Of a DNA stretch of 64,000 nucleotides, positions 17,295 through 26,924 are shown one piece after another. The DNA is from Flavobacteriaceae bacterium (GTDB lineage: Bacteria > Bacteroidota > Bacteroidia > Flavobacteriales > Flavobacteriaceae), in the NCBI GenBank assembly GCA_021739635.1, contig JAIPBH010000001.1, positions 41,209 to 105,208 on the forward strand. Reading direction: 5' to 3'. The notes below the pieces were generated by a model. That model ran no database searches, had not been told where the DNA came from, and saw nothing but the letters and a program-made list of their open reading frames with translations. Every line of letters starts with the position of its first letter. Position 1 is the stretch's first letter. A program made the translations under genes and the position numbers.

Positions 17295-17370
17295 AGATTC
17301 TATTTTTAGATTATCGATTGTAGCTATTATCAATCGTTTATGTTAAGGATTATTCGCTTTAAAGCGTAAA

Positions 17371-17414
17371 GCCTTACCACAAAATTAAACCTTTTTTTAA
17401 TTTTGTGGTAAGGC
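17371..17414 (-). terminator. Perfect 19-bp stem between fbaA and accD
   Basis: Arms 17371-17389 and 17396-17414 are exact reverse complements around a 6-base loop, starting 12 bases beyond the fbaA stop. On the minus strand no long T run follows, but a second small palindrome (CGCTTTAAAGCG, 17355-17366) does. It may end fbaA transcription or stabilise its 3' end. Confidence 0.65.
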
Positions 17415-17425
17415 CAAAGAAAATA

Positions 17426-18493
17426 TTATAAAGTATTTACGTTATTTAAATCTTGGAAAGCTTGTTTTAATCGCTCAACAAAAGTGACTTCACCAGCACG
17501 TAACCAAACGCGTGGATCATAGTATTTTTTGTTTGGTGAATCTTCGCCTTCAGGATTTCCTATTTGTGATTGTAAGTAGGCTTCGTTTTTCTTCATGTAA
17601 TCACGAATACCGCTCATGAATGCGTATTGCATATCTGTATCAATATTCATTTTTACAACACCATAGCTAATACCTTCACGAATTTCTTCAACAGAAGAAC
17701 CTGAACCACCATGGAATACAAAATCTATATGGTTATGGCCCACACCATATTTTTTTGAAATATATTCTTGAGAATTTTTTAAGATTTTTGGTGTTAATTT
17801 AACATTACCTGGTTTGTAAACACCATGAACGTTTCCAAAAGCTGCAGCAATAGTGAACTGGTCGCTAACTTTGCTTAATTCTTCATAAGCATAAGCAACT
17901 TCTTCTGGTTGTGTGTAAAGTTTTGAATCATCAACATCACTATTATCAACACCATCTTCTTCGCCACCTGTAACACCTAATTCAATTTCAAGTGTCATAC
18001 CCATTTTGCTCATACGAGTTAAATATGCTTTACAGATTTCTATGTTTTCTTCAAGAGGTTCTTCAGAAAGATCAATCATATGAGAACTATAAAGAGGTTT
18101 ACCTGTTTCAGCAAAATGTTTTTCACTGGCGTCAAGTAATCCGTCTATCCAAGGTAATAATTTTTTAGCACAATGGTCTGTGTGTAAAATAACGGGAACG
18201 CCATAAGCTTCAGATAATGTGTGCACATGTTTAGCTCCTGCAATAGCTCCTGCAATACATGCTTTTTGGTTTTCATTACTTAATCCTTTTCCTGCATTAA
18301 ATTGAGCACCACCATTTGAAAATTGAATAATTACCGGAGCATTTAAAGCTTTAGCAGTTTCTAATACACCATTAATAGTGTCTGAACCAATAACGTTTAC
18401 TGCCGGTAAAGCAAACCCTTTTTCTTTAGCTAATTTGAAAATAGCTTGAACTTCTTTACCTGTTGCAACTCCAGGTTTTATATTATGTCCCAT
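17426..18493 (-). CDS. fbaA: Class II fructose-bisphosphate aldolase
   Basis: The 355-residue protein is a zinc-dependent aldolase that splits fructose 1,6-bisphosphate in glycolysis and makes it in gluconeogenesis. The motif VILHTDHCAKK places the catalytic Asp106 and zinc ligand His107. Further landmarks are LEIELGVTGGEEDGVDNS, AAFGNVHGVYKPGNV, FVFHGGSGSS and MNIDTDMQYAF. The length and the GGEEDGVDN insert fit the FbaA (type A) branch rather than the shorter GatY/KbaY branch. It is transcribed in the same direction as tamL upstream and accD downstream. Confidence 0.97.
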   Translation of the reverse strand: MGHNIKPGVATGKEVQAIFKLAKEKGFALPAVNVIGSDTINGVLETAKALNAPVIIQFSNGGAQFNAGKGLSNENQKACIAGAIAGAKHVHTLSEAYGVPVILHTDHCAKKLLPWIDGLLDASEKHFAETGKPLYSSHMIDLSEEPLEENIEICKAYLTRMSKMGMTLEIELGVTGGEEDGVDNSDVDDSKLYTQPEEVAYAYEELSKVSDQFTIAAAFGNVHGVYKPGNVKLTPKILKNSQEYISKKYGVGHNHIDFVFHGGSGSSVEEIREGISYGVVKMNIDTDMQYAFMSGIRDYMKKNEAYLQSQIGNPEGEDSPNKKYYDPRVWLRAGEVTFVERLKQAFQDLNNVNTL

Positions 18494-18627
18494 TTTTATT
18501 GAATTAGTTTATAAATTTTTTTTAAAAATCAAAAGTAATGAAATTTTAATTATATGAATGTGATTTTGAGGCTTGAAACATTTAAAATAATACTAAAACG
18601 TTATAGTTTGTAATAAGAAAATGAATT

Positions 18628-21165
18628 TTAAAACGGGTAGTTTATACCAATATTATATACTGCATTTCCAAAATTATAGTCATTAAACCATCTGTTTTTA
18701 TCTTGATAAAAAGGGTCGTAAGTTTTAAATCCTATATCAAAGCGAAATACAAAAAAGCTAAAATCATAACGTAGTCCAAAACCAGAGCCTATTGCAATAT
18801 CTTTTAAAGAATTAAATCCTGAAAACACGGCATTTTTATCAGTTACTTCATCTAATACATTCCAAATATTTCCTGCATCAATAAAAATGGCTCCATATAA
18901 GTCTCCAAATAGATTAAAGCGTTGTTCTGCACTAAATAATAATTTAAAGTTGGCTTCATTAAATTCATTAGAACTTTCTGAGCTTCCTGGTCCTAAACTA
19001 TAAGCAGTCCAGGCACGATTATCATTAGCTCCTCCAGCAAAGAAACTTTTTGAGAAAGGAATGCTGGTTGAGTTTCCGTAAGGAATAGCAATACCAGCGT
19101 AGCTTCTAATTGCAAAAACATTTTTTTTGCCTAAATCCCAGTGTTTTATAAAATCTATTTCGGTTTTGGCATATTGAGAAAATGCAACACTTAAAAGTTT
19201 GTAGCGATTGTTGGTGTCTTTTGTTAGGCCTAATAATTTTCCCGTATTTGCTAGTATATTTCCTGCTAATTCTAATTTTACTCTAAAAATTGAGAAATTT
19301 TCATCATATAGATTTTGACGTGTATCTTGAACCAAACTAAAATTTGATGATAGAATTAAATTGTTTTCAGTTAAACGTTGTTTGCGTTCATTAATACTGT
19401 TTACCGTTTTGTAATCTGCATCAGTTGAATTTAAAGATGTATTGTTGTTTAAAACATCTGTAATAAAAGCATCGGTTTGTTCAGGGTATATTAAGTCTTC
19501 TCCATTGTTATAATTTAATGATAAAGCTATATCATTAAGGGTATTAAAAGAATTTTGATAGATTCCAAAATAATTGTCAATATTTAAATTTCTAACATAT
19601 TGAACATTAAAAACATCTAATCGATTTGTTATGTATTTTGATGGACTCCATTTGTAATTTAATGTGCCGCTAAAGGTTTGTTTATCTAAGCCAATGTTGG
19701 TTTGACTTGAAGCTGATAAACTTATTCTTGTGCTTGGCGACATATATTTTGGTACAATTCTATCGGTATTAAATGGAGAGAAAAATCTGGGAATGATTAA
19801 TTTTAAATCGGCCCCAATTTCATTGATGTCAAAAAATTGATTTCTAGATTTATTGGAAGCATCTTTTGAAGCGCCTATTGATCCAATTGCTGATATTTCT
19901 AATGTTTCTGCACCTCTAAAAATATTTCTAATGGATAAGCTTGGGTTTGCAGACAATCCAACAGACTGAATATTGCTTTGAGATACTTCAGTGCTAAAAC
20001 CTAAATTAAACTTTTTAAGAGGTGTTAAAAAAATATCTGCGGATATTGTTGAATCATCATTTTCAGTGTATTTAATATCTGGATATTTAAAAGTTCTTAA
20101 TTCACTTAGATATCTATATGTGCGTGTTCTGTCAATATCCTTAAAAAGAGTATTTGGTGTAATAAAAACAGCATCAGTTAATGCCTTTGGTCTAAACCTC
20201 ATTTTGCCTATACTATATAATTTATAGTTATTGAATAGTATAGAATCTGTTCTGGTCTCATTTATGTTTTCAAAAGTTCCATCTGTAAAAATATTGACAT
20301 CTTTAACATAATATATTTTAAAAGGTTCTCTTAAAATAGTGTCTTGATTTCTGATGGCTCGTTCTTGAATTTGAACTTCAACATTTACTTTTTTGTTGGT
20401 GTTAACTGTGTCAATTTCAAAAGTCACATAATCTTGATTAAAATGATACACTCCTTTATTTCTCAATTCGGTTGAAATGCGTTCACGCTCAAGTTGAAAA
20501 TTGGTTGTTTTGTATTGTTCGTTTTGTTTTATAAATGAATTTATTTTAATGGATTCGTATAATGAATCAACCATTGAAACTTTTTTCTTTTTTATAATGG
20601 AATCAATCAGGTAAGCATCACCTGTTTTTATTTGATAATCAATCTCGGCGAGTTGATTGTCTTTTTTGTTGATTGTATAAGTAGATTCAACATTAAACCA
20701 GCCATTATTAACATAATAATCATTAAGACGTTTAATAGATTTCTTTGTTCTGTCTTCATTAACAATTGTTGGAGCTTCACCAGTAATTTTTAACCAATTA
20801 TTAAAACTTTTTCTTGAGTCTATATATTTGTTTAATTGTTTTTTTGAAAGGAATGATTCAAGATGGCTTCTTTTGTTAGGTCGTCTATCTAAATTTGCTT
20901 TTATAATAGAATCAATATTAGGCCGAGCCAAATTATAAATATGTAACCGTAAAGGGGTATTTAATATTTTGCTATTAGGTTTTTGATATAAAAGGTTGTT
21001 GATAGTTTCAGAATTATCTTTTTTTTCATTAACATATACATTATTTTTTGTGAGTAAGTAACTGTTTTCAGGAACTCTTTTTACGGCATCACAAGAAATT
21101 ATTAAACCAGAGGTTATAATTAAAATGAGTATATTTTTAAGTTTAAGTTTCAAAAAATGAGACAA
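18628..21165 (-). CDS. Outer-membrane Omp85-family lipoprotein, TamL-like
   Basis: The 845-residue protein starts with a lipoprotein signal (LIITSGLIISCDAVKRVPEN), then about 350 residues of POTRA-like repeats (INSFIKQNEQYKTTNF, TRTYRYLSELRTFKYPDIKY). A C-terminal Omp85 barrel ends in FDIGFKTYDPFYQDKNRW and a terminal aromatic (INYPF). The barrel contains the lid-loop type motif FFAGGANDNRAW. This build, an Omp85 barrel with a lipidated N-terminus, is that of TamL, the Bacteroidota counterpart of TamA, which works with TamB in envelope lipid or protein traffic. No tamB gene is adjacent here. It is divergent from the SpoU methyltransferase gene. Confidence 0.85.
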   Translation of the reverse strand: MSHFLKLKLKNILILIITSGLIISCDAVKRVPENSYLLTKNNVYVNEKKDNSETINNLLYQKPNSKILNTPLRLHIYNLARPNIDSIIKANLDRRPNKRSHLESFLSKKQLNKYIDSRKSFNNWLKITGEAPTIVNEDRTKKSIKRLNDYYVNNGWFNVESTYTINKKDNQLAEIDYQIKTGDAYLIDSIIKKKKVSMVDSLYESIKINSFIKQNEQYKTTNFQLERERISTELRNKGVYHFNQDYVTFEIDTVNTNKKVNVEVQIQERAIRNQDTILREPFKIYYVKDVNIFTDGTFENINETRTDSILFNNYKLYSIGKMRFRPKALTDAVFITPNTLFKDIDRTRTYRYLSELRTFKYPDIKYTENDDSTISADIFLTPLKKFNLGFSTEVSQSNIQSVGLSANPSLSIRNIFRGAETLEISAIGSIGASKDASNKSRNQFFDINEIGADLKLIIPRFFSPFNTDRIVPKYMSPSTRISLSASSQTNIGLDKQTFSGTLNYKWSPSKYITNRLDVFNVQYVRNLNIDNYFGIYQNSFNTLNDIALSLNYNNGEDLIYPEQTDAFITDVLNNNTSLNSTDADYKTVNSINERKQRLTENNLILSSNFSLVQDTRQNLYDENFSIFRVKLELAGNILANTGKLLGLTKDTNNRYKLLSVAFSQYAKTEIDFIKHWDLGKKNVFAIRSYAGIAIPYGNSTSIPFSKSFFAGGANDNRAWTAYSLGPGSSESSNEFNEANFKLLFSAEQRFNLFGDLYGAIFIDAGNIWNVLDEVTDKNAVFSGFNSLKDIAIGSGFGLRYDFSFFVFRFDIGFKTYDPFYQDKNRWFNDYNFGNAVYNIGINYPF

Positions 21166-21437
21166 TTTATGAGTAATACGGTTTTAGTTAATTCTGAATT
21201 TTTATTAAATCTTATTTTATTGTTTAATGGCAATCAAAAATACATTATTTCATGTGTTTATTTTAATTTTTTTTAAAGGCAACATGCAATATCAAAAGTT
21301 TATCATTTTACTATTGATACTTAATTTTATTCATAGATGTTTCTATAGGAAAAACATTTAAATAAATAAGTAAGTGTTTATTAAAACAATAATTTTTCAT
21401 TTTCTTTATAAAATAAAACGAAAAGTAACATAACATC

Positions 21438-22157
21438 ATGCTCTCAAAAAATCAAATAAAATTAATAACGAGTTTAAAGCAAAAAAAATACAGATTGCAA
21501 CATGAACTTTTTGTTGTTGAAGGCATTAAAACAATACAAGAACTTTTGCAATCAGATTTCAAACTTGAAACATTATATACCACTGAATCATTCAATTTTG
21601 ATGCCAAAAAAGAAGAATTAATTTCTGAAACTGATTTAAAGCGTATTAGTTTTTTAACAACTCCCAATAAAGCTTTGGCCATTTTTAAAATTCCAAAAGC
21701 AAAACCAATAGATTTTAGTGAATTGATTGTAGCACTTGACGATGTGCGTGATCCAGGTAATTTAGGAACCATGATACGTTTGTGTGATTGGTTTGGAGTA
21801 AAAAATTTAGTCTGCAGCCTAGAAACTGTAGATTGTTTTAACCCAAAAGTTATTCAAGCAACTATGGGTTCTATAACAAGAGTAAATGTTACTTATTTAG
21901 ATTTAGAAGAATTTTTAAAACAAGCCAACGTAACAAGTTATGGCACTTTTATGGATGGAAAATCTGTGTATGATTCAGAATTATCAAATACAGGAATTTT
22001 AATACTAGGAAATGAAGCTAATGGCATTTCAAAAGGTATAGAATCTTTAATTTCTAAAAAAATAAGTATTCCAAGATTTGGAAATTTACAAGCTACTGAA
22101 AGCTTGAATGTGGCAACGGCAGCCGCTATATTTTTAAGTGAATTTAAACGAAGATAA
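21438..22157 (+). CDS. TrmH/SpoU-family RNA 2'-O-methyltransferase
   Basis: The 239-residue protein has an N-terminal substrate-binding part (KNQIKLITSLKQKKYR, HELFVVEGIKTIQELL) and a C-terminal SPOUT knot domain. The three SpoU motifs are present: ALDDVRDPGNLGTMIR (motif 1), ILILGNEANGISKGIE (motif 2) and ISIPRFGNLQATESLNV (motif 3). It uses S-adenosylmethionine to methylate ribose 2'-OH in rRNA or tRNA; the site cannot be told from sequence. It diverges from tamL and is convergent with porT, with only 2 bases between the stops. Confidence 0.93.
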   Translation: MLSKNQIKLITSLKQKKYRLQHELFVVEGIKTIQELLQSDFKLETLYTTESFNFDAKKEELISETDLKRISFLTTPNKALAIFKIPKAKPIDFSELIVALDDVRDPGNLGTMIRLCDWFGVKNLVCSLETVDCFNPKVIQATMGSITRVNVTYLDLEEFLKQANVTSYGTFMDGKSVYDSELSNTGILILGNEANGISKGIESLISKKISIPRFGNLQATESLNVATAAAIFLSEFKRR

Positions 22158-22159
22158 GG

Positions 22160-22888
22160 TTATTGAAAGGTAAAGTTTATAAATAAACCTCGTGTTTTCA
22201 TACTATTTATATTGCTTGTCCATGGGCTATTTGGGTCATCATCTCTTACCAATTCATCATTAATACCAAACAATCCTCTAACTGAAGGCGTAAATTTAAA
22301 GTTGTGCAAATAAAAATCTATTCCAAAACCAAGTTCATAAAATAATGTGTTTTTAGTAGTTCTAAATTGCCCATTACTATTATCATCAGGGTTGTCTTGG
22401 TTACTTGAAAGATTTAATGCTGTAGAAAAGCCGCCTACAATAAAAGGTTTGAAATTATTAATTCTTTTGGTAGAAAATTTAACTAATAACGGAATATGAA
22501 TATAGGTAGATTTAACTTCTCTTACCAAATCATTAGTGTCATATGGAAGCCCTTGAAAATATTCTGTACTATAATATAATTCTCTGGTTGTAATTAATAA
22601 TCCGGGTTCTAAACGTAAATCAATATAATTGTTAATGCGTAAATTTCCAATTAAACCTACGTTAAACCCAACACTTTTCTTTATATGAATATCTCTTAAA
22701 TCTTGGTTATAATCAAAATTAAAGTCATAACTACTAAAACCTAAAAAGTAACCCCAACGCAGTAAATTATTGTCTGTAGAACCTCTACCTTGGTTGGCAT
22801 CATAAGTTACTTTTTCTTTTGTAAAAAGTTGCGCATTAATAGTTTGAAACAGTAGTAAAAAAGATATTAAGAAAATTTTTTTTTTCAT
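22160..22888 (-). CDS. porT: Type IX secretion system protein PorT (SprT)
   Basis: The start at 22888 gives a proper signal peptide (MKKKIFLISFLLLFQTINAQ); the ATG at 22963 would put 25 unlikely residues before it. The 242-residue product is an eight-strand outer-membrane barrel protein of the PorT family: RWGYFLGFSSYDFNFDY, GFNVGLIGNLRINNYIDLR, IHIPLLVKFSTKRINNFKPF, LFINFTFQ. PorT is required for T9SS secretion and, in gliding species, motility. Its ATG is 1 base after the ubiE stop, so translation is probably coupled. The ubiE-porT pair is common in Flavobacteriaceae as I recall it. It would help export cargo such as the beta-helix protein at 4875. Confidence 0.88.
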   Translation of the reverse strand: MKKKIFLISFLLLFQTINAQLFTKEKVTYDANQGRGSTDNNLLRWGYFLGFSSYDFNFDYNQDLRDIHIKKSVGFNVGLIGNLRINNYIDLRLEPGLLITTRELYYSTEYFQGLPYDTNDLVREVKSTYIHIPLLVKFSTKRINNFKPFIVGGFSTALNLSSNQDNPDDNSNGQFRTTKNTLFYELGFGIDFYLHNFKFTPSVRGLFGINDELVRDDDPNSPWTSNINSMKTRGLFINFTFQ

Positions 22889-22889
22889 A

Positions 22890-23636
22890 TTATTTCTTTG
22901 TCGATGTATAGATTGAAGCCACTCCAAAAGTCTGCGGAAAATCTTTAACATTAATAAACCCAATTTCTCTTAAAATATTGTTTAAGGCTTCACCATAAGG
23001 AAATACAGATGCTGATTCGCTTAAATAACCATAAGCACTTTGGTCCTTTGAAAAAATCTTTCCAATAACAGGTAATATATATTTTGTATAAAATTTATAA
23101 CCTTGTTTGTAGGGAGTTTTTGTAGGGACAGATGTTTCTAAAATAACAAACAAACCATTTGGTTTTAAAACTCTTAAAATTTCAGAAAGGCCTTTTTCTA
23201 AGGTTTCAAAATTACGCACACCAAAAGCTACGGTAATGGCATCAAAGGTATTATCATCAAAAGGCATATTTTCAGAATCTCCTAAAACCATGTCAATAGT
23301 TTTTTCTAATCCTTTTTTTGAAATTTTTTGTTTACCAACTTCAAGCATGCCACTGCTTATATCTAAACCAATAATTTTATGGGCATTGGTTTTGGCTAAA
23401 GCTATGGCTAAATCTCCAGTGCCAGTAGCAATATCAAGAATGGATTTAGGATTGGTTTTTTCAACAAGTTTTACAACTCTTTTTCGCCATGTTACATCAA
23501 TACCAAAAGAAATGACTCGGTTTAAACCATCGTAATCTTTAGAAATGGTATCAAACATTTTGGTTACTTGCTCCTTTTTTCCTAAATCACTATTTTTATA
23601 AGGCTTTATTTTCGACAAATCTATTTTTTTTGACAA
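22890..23636 (-). CDS. ubiE: Demethylmenaquinone / ubiquinone C-methyltransferase
   Basis: The 248-residue class I SAM methyltransferase shows [20 protein letters not shown], then the SAM loop [48 protein letters not shown] and [19 protein letters not shown]. The last two are the UbiE/MenG signatures. In a Bacteroidota the substrate is almost certainly demethylmenaquinone, giving menaquinone, the quinone that receives electrons from the Na+-NQR encoded at 36.5-42.6 kb. It is the first gene of a two-gene unit with porT. Confidence 0.96.
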   Translation of the reverse strand: MSKKIDLSKIKPYKNSDLGKKEQVTKMFDTISKDYDGLNRVISFGIDVTWRKRVVKLVEKTNPKSILDIATGTGDLAIALAKTNAHKIIGLDISSGMLEVGKQKISKKGLEKTIDMVLGDSENMPFDDNTFDAITVAFGVRNFETLEKGLSEILRVLKPNGLFVILETSVPTKTPYKQGYKFYTKYILPVIGKIFSKDQSAYGYLSESASVFPYGEALNNILREIGFINVKDFPQTFGVASIYTSTKK

Positions 23637-23782
23637 ACCTACATATTTATTTTGAATTTAAAATATGAACTTAAAATCAAAATTAATAGTAGTTATTATA
23701 AAATTAAATGAACTCATGATTAATCAACTTAATTACAAATAATTAAAGGCTATCAATTAATGAGCTCAAATTTATTTTGTAT

Positions 23783-23790
23783 TATATTTG
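23783..23790 (+). promoter_or_regulatory. -7 box for the potassium transporter operon
   Basis: TATATTTG, a full TAnnTTTG match, lies about 98 bases before the transporter ATG in an otherwise empty spacer. The -33 element is weak. Confidence 0.4.
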
Positions 23791-23887
23791 TCTACTTTTT
23801 ATAATAAAAAAAGTGTGAAAATAATTTTGCTTGAATGATGATTTTTTGACTTAATAAATTCAATTAAAGCAATTAAAAATGTAATGA

Positions 23888-25642
23888 ATGAAATTTAATT
23901 TAAAACTATTATATGCCATAGCCTTTTTAATAAGTGTGTTAGGTATCTTAGTTTTTCTTGCTGATTTTGGCTTTGCGCAAACAGAACAGTCTCAATATGT
24001 ATTGAATGGATTCTACTTTGTTGTATTAATTATAGGTGTTGTATCTACAGTTGCAAGATATTTAGAAAACAAAAATCAATTAGAAAACAAAATAAGAGTT
24101 CTGGTTTTTGATATTGTTACCGTAGTATTTACTTTAGTAATAATTGGTATTCATTTTTTAGACGTAGATAGTTATAATAACACCTCTGTTTTTTATAATG
24201 ACCTTTGGATTAAGTTTGCCATTATTTTAACCTTTATAAGAGAGTTTGCCGAATTAAAGTTGAATTTTAAGCGTAATATTTTAAATCCGGCTCAACTTTT
24301 TATTTTAAGCTTTTTGTTTATTATTTTTTTAGGAACATTGCTTTTAATGCTTCCAAATGCAACATATACAGGTATTTCATTTACAAATGCGCTATTTACA
24401 TCAACAAGTGCTGTTTGTGTTACAGGACTCATTGTAGAAGATACTGGTACTTATTTTACGTTATTTGGGCAATCTATTATTTTGGTTCTTATTCAGTTAG
24501 GAGGTTTAGGTATTTTAACCTTCACAAGTTATTTTAGCTATTTTTTCAAAGGTGGTTCAACCTATGAAAATCAACTTACCTTGAGTGATATGAATAGCTC
24601 ACAAAAGCTAGGTGAAGTGTTTTCAACTTTAAAACATATTTTACTTATTACTTTTTATATCGAATTGTTTTCGGCAGTATTTATTTATATAAGTTTAAAT
24701 GATTCCTTGTTTAAATCGCATGGAGAACAAATTTATTTTTCAGTATTTCACGCGATATCTGCTTTTTGCAATGCAGGTTTTTCAACACTAACCAATAGTT
24801 TGTTTGAAACAGGTTTTAAGTATAATTATTACCTTCAGTTGATTATTATTTTAACATTTGTTTTAGGTGGTTTAGGGTTCCCAATTGTTGTAAATATTTT
24901 AAACTATTTAAAATATAAGGTTTCATTGTTAATTAATTTTTCAAAATTAAAACAAACTTATAAGCCTTGGGTACTAAATCTTAATAGTAGAATTACTCTT
25001 ATAACAACACTTACATTAACGTTTGTTGGTTTTATAATTTTTTATATTCTTGAGTATAACAACACACTTGCAGAGCATTCTGGTTTTGGTAAAATTGTAA
25101 CGGCGTTATTTGGTGCAGCATCACCAAGAACAGCTGGTTTTAATTCGGTTGATATGGCAACACTAGCATTTCCAACATTAATGATGATACTTTTATTAAT
25201 GTGGGTTGGTGCATCACCATCATCAACAGGTGGTGGTATTAAAACAAGTACCTTTGCCATTGCAACACTTAATATTTTAAGTTTAGCAAAAGGTAAATCT
25301 AGAATAGAAGTTTATAGAAGAGAAATTGCCGATATTTCGGTAAGAAGAGCATTTGCTATTATTTCACTTTCTTTAATTGTCATAGGAATGGGTATTATGA
25401 TAATCTCTGTTTTTGATAATGAAAAAGGATTAATGAATATTGCTTTTGAGTGTTTTTCGGCGTATAGCACCGTAGGTTTAAGTTTAGGAATAACAGCAAG
25501 TTTATCTGGTGTTAGCAAGTTTGTACTTATAGGTATTATGCTTGTAGGTAGAGTAGGAATGTTATCCATTGTTATAGCTTTATTTAATAAAGTAAAACAT
25601 AAAAATTATCGTTATCCAACAGAAGAAATTACTATAAATTAA
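23888..25642 (+). CDS. TrkH/KtrB-family potassium transporter, membrane subunit
   Basis: The 584-residue integral membrane protein has four repeated M1-P-M2 units. The selectivity-filter loops are visible: TSTSAVCVTGLI in the first, AISAFCNAGFST in the second, GAASPRTAGFNSV in the third and CFSAYSTVGLSLG in the fourth. Each keeps the filter glycine. An extra ~110-residue N-terminal section with about four membrane helices precedes the core, longer than typical KtrB (about 450 residues). It imports K+, probably with Na+ or H+. The RCK regulator gene follows 12 bases downstream, in the same operon. Confidence 0.94.
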   Translation: MKFNLKLLYAIAFLISVLGILVFLADFGFAQTEQSQYVLNGFYFVVLIIGVVSTVARYLENKNQLENKIRVLVFDIVTVVFTLVIIGIHFLDVDSYNNTSVFYNDLWIKFAIILTFIREFAELKLNFKRNILNPAQLFILSFLFIIFLGTLLLMLPNATYTGISFTNALFTSTSAVCVTGLIVEDTGTYFTLFGQSIILVLIQLGGLGILTFTSYFSYFFKGGSTYENQLTLSDMNSSQKLGEVFSTLKHILLITFYIELFSAVFIYISLNDSLFKSHGEQIYFSVFHAISAFCNAGFSTLTNSLFETGFKYNYYLQLIIILTFVLGGLGFPIVVNILNYLKYKVSLLINFSKLKQTYKPWVLNLNSRITLITTLTLTFVGFIIFYILEYNNTLAEHSGFGKIVTALFGAASPRTAGFNSVDMATLAFPTLMMILLLMWVGASPSSTGGGIKTSTFAIATLNILSLAKGKSRIEVYRREIADISVRRAFAIISLSLIVIGMGIMIISVFDNEKGLMNIAFECFSAYSTVGLSLGITASLSGVSKFVLIGIMLVGRVGMLSIVIALFNKVKHKNYRYPTEEITIN

Positions 25643-25654
25643 AATCTATATAAA

Positions 25655-26347
25655 ATGAAATATATAATAGTTGGTCTAGGAAATTTTGGGGCATCATTAG
25701 CCGAAAAATTAACCTCACAAGGAAATGAAGTTATTGGTATTGATACCAGTATGACCAAAGTAGATTTATATAAAGAAAAAATATCTCATACAATATGTAT
25801 GGATACTACTGATGAGTTTACAGTTTCAGGATTACCTTTAAAAGATACCGATGTTGTTATTATAGCTATTGGAGAAGACCAAGGATCAAATGTGATGTCA
25901 ACAGCTCTTTTTAAAAATTTTGAAGTTAAAAGATTAATTAGTAGAGCAATAAATCCGTTACATGAAAAGGTATTACAAGCTATAGGTGTTGATGAAATTG
26001 TTCACCCAGAAGAGGAAACAGCTGAACGATGGGCTAAAAAATTGTGTTTAAAAAACGTGGTGGACTCTTTTGAATTGAGTGATGATTTTAGCATTATTGA
26101 AGCCAATGTAACAGCAAAATACGTTGGAAAAACAATTAAAGAAGTTGGTTTTAGAAATAATTTTAACCTATTGGTTTTAACAACTATTAAAAAATCTGAA
26201 GTTAAAAGTAAAGTAGGAAAAACAACCACAGAATCTAAAGTACAAGGTGTTGTAACTCCTGATTACGTGCTTCAAGACTCTGATATTTTAGTGCTTTATG
26301 GTTCTAATAAAGATTTACAAACGTTCTTGAATCAAAAAAATAATTAA
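25655..26347 (+). CDS. TrkA/KtrA-family RCK regulatory subunit of the potassium transporter
   Basis: The 230-residue cytosolic protein has a Rossmann RCK_N domain starting MKYIIVGLGNFGASLAEKL (GxGxxG loop with NAD/ATP-type ligand), then VIGIDTSMTKVDLYKE and DVVIIAIGEDQGSNVMSTAL. An RCK_C domain spans about 140-225 (YVGKTIKEVGFRNNFNLLVL, DYVLQDSDILVLYGSNKDL). A single RCK pair, rather than two, matches KtrA more than classic TrkA. It gates the membrane subunit encoded directly upstream in response to nucleotide binding. Confidence 0.94.
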   Translation: MKYIIVGLGNFGASLAEKLTSQGNEVIGIDTSMTKVDLYKEKISHTICMDTTDEFTVSGLPLKDTDVVIIAIGEDQGSNVMSTALFKNFEVKRLISRAINPLHEKVLQAIGVDEIVHPEEETAERWAKKLCLKNVVDSFELSDDFSIIEANVTAKYVGKTIKEVGFRNNFNLLVLTTIKKSEVKSKVGKTTTESKVQGVVTPDYVLQDSDILVLYGSNKDLQTFLNQKNN

Positions 26348-26595
26348 GCAAGTCTTTTATTGGGAATAAGAGTTAAAATTAAAATGTAACATTTTTTAAA
26401 AATCTTATACATATTAATTAAGTAGCTTTTTATTGATTGTTAACTGATAATCTTGATCTCAATTCAAAATTAATCTTTTATATTTTTTAACTGAAAACTA
26501 ATAAACTAAAGTTTATTTACTATTCGGTATATCTCTTATATTTTGCAATGTATTGAATAAAATTCATTACAATTTTATTTTAAAAACTAGAAATT

Positions 26596-26862
26596 ATGGG
26601 TGGAGAAGGAGCAATGATGGCAATGATAAATTCATTAAAAAACAACAAAAGTCTTTTATCTAAAAGGAAAGATAAAAATGCTTTAACGGGAAGTTATTCC
26701 AATATAAAACTAGCAAAATTACCAAATACTACTCCAGAAGAACTTATACGAATAAAAGAAAAAATTCAAAAGGATAATAAGCGAATTATGATAAAACAAA
26801 TTATAGTAGTATCAATCCTCTTTTGTTTTATACTGTTTTTTATACTGTATGTTTTTCAATAA
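26596..26862 (+). CDS. Small membrane protein of unknown function
   Basis: The 88-residue protein starts MGGEGAMMAMINSLKNNKSL, has a lysine/arginine-rich middle (KRKDKNALTGSY, EELIRIKEKIQKDNKRIM) and ends in one hydrophobic segment of about 20 residues followed by a three-residue tail (FILYVFQ). It should be a tail-anchored or single-pass protein with a positive cytosolic part. I recognise no domain. It stands alone, with 250 A+T-rich bases before it in which I see no other gene, and a terminator directly after it. Confidence 0.75.
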   Translation: MGGEGAMMAMINSLKNNKSLLSKRKDKNALTGSYSNIKLAKLPNTTPEELIRIKEKIQKDNKRIMIKQIIVVSILFCFILFFILYVFQ

Positions 26863-26864
26863 AA

Positions 26865-26900
26865 AAAGGTGTTGTAAAAATTACTTTTTAAAACACCTTT
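26865..26900. terminator. Bidirectional terminator between convergent genes
   Basis: AAAGGTGTT (26865-26873) and AACACCTTT (26892-26900) form a 9-bp stem with an 18-base loop, between the small membrane gene and the minus-strand aminotransferase. A T-rich run follows on the plus strand. Confidence 0.75.
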
Positions 26901-26924
26901 CTGTTTTATTATATTTTAAAGTCT

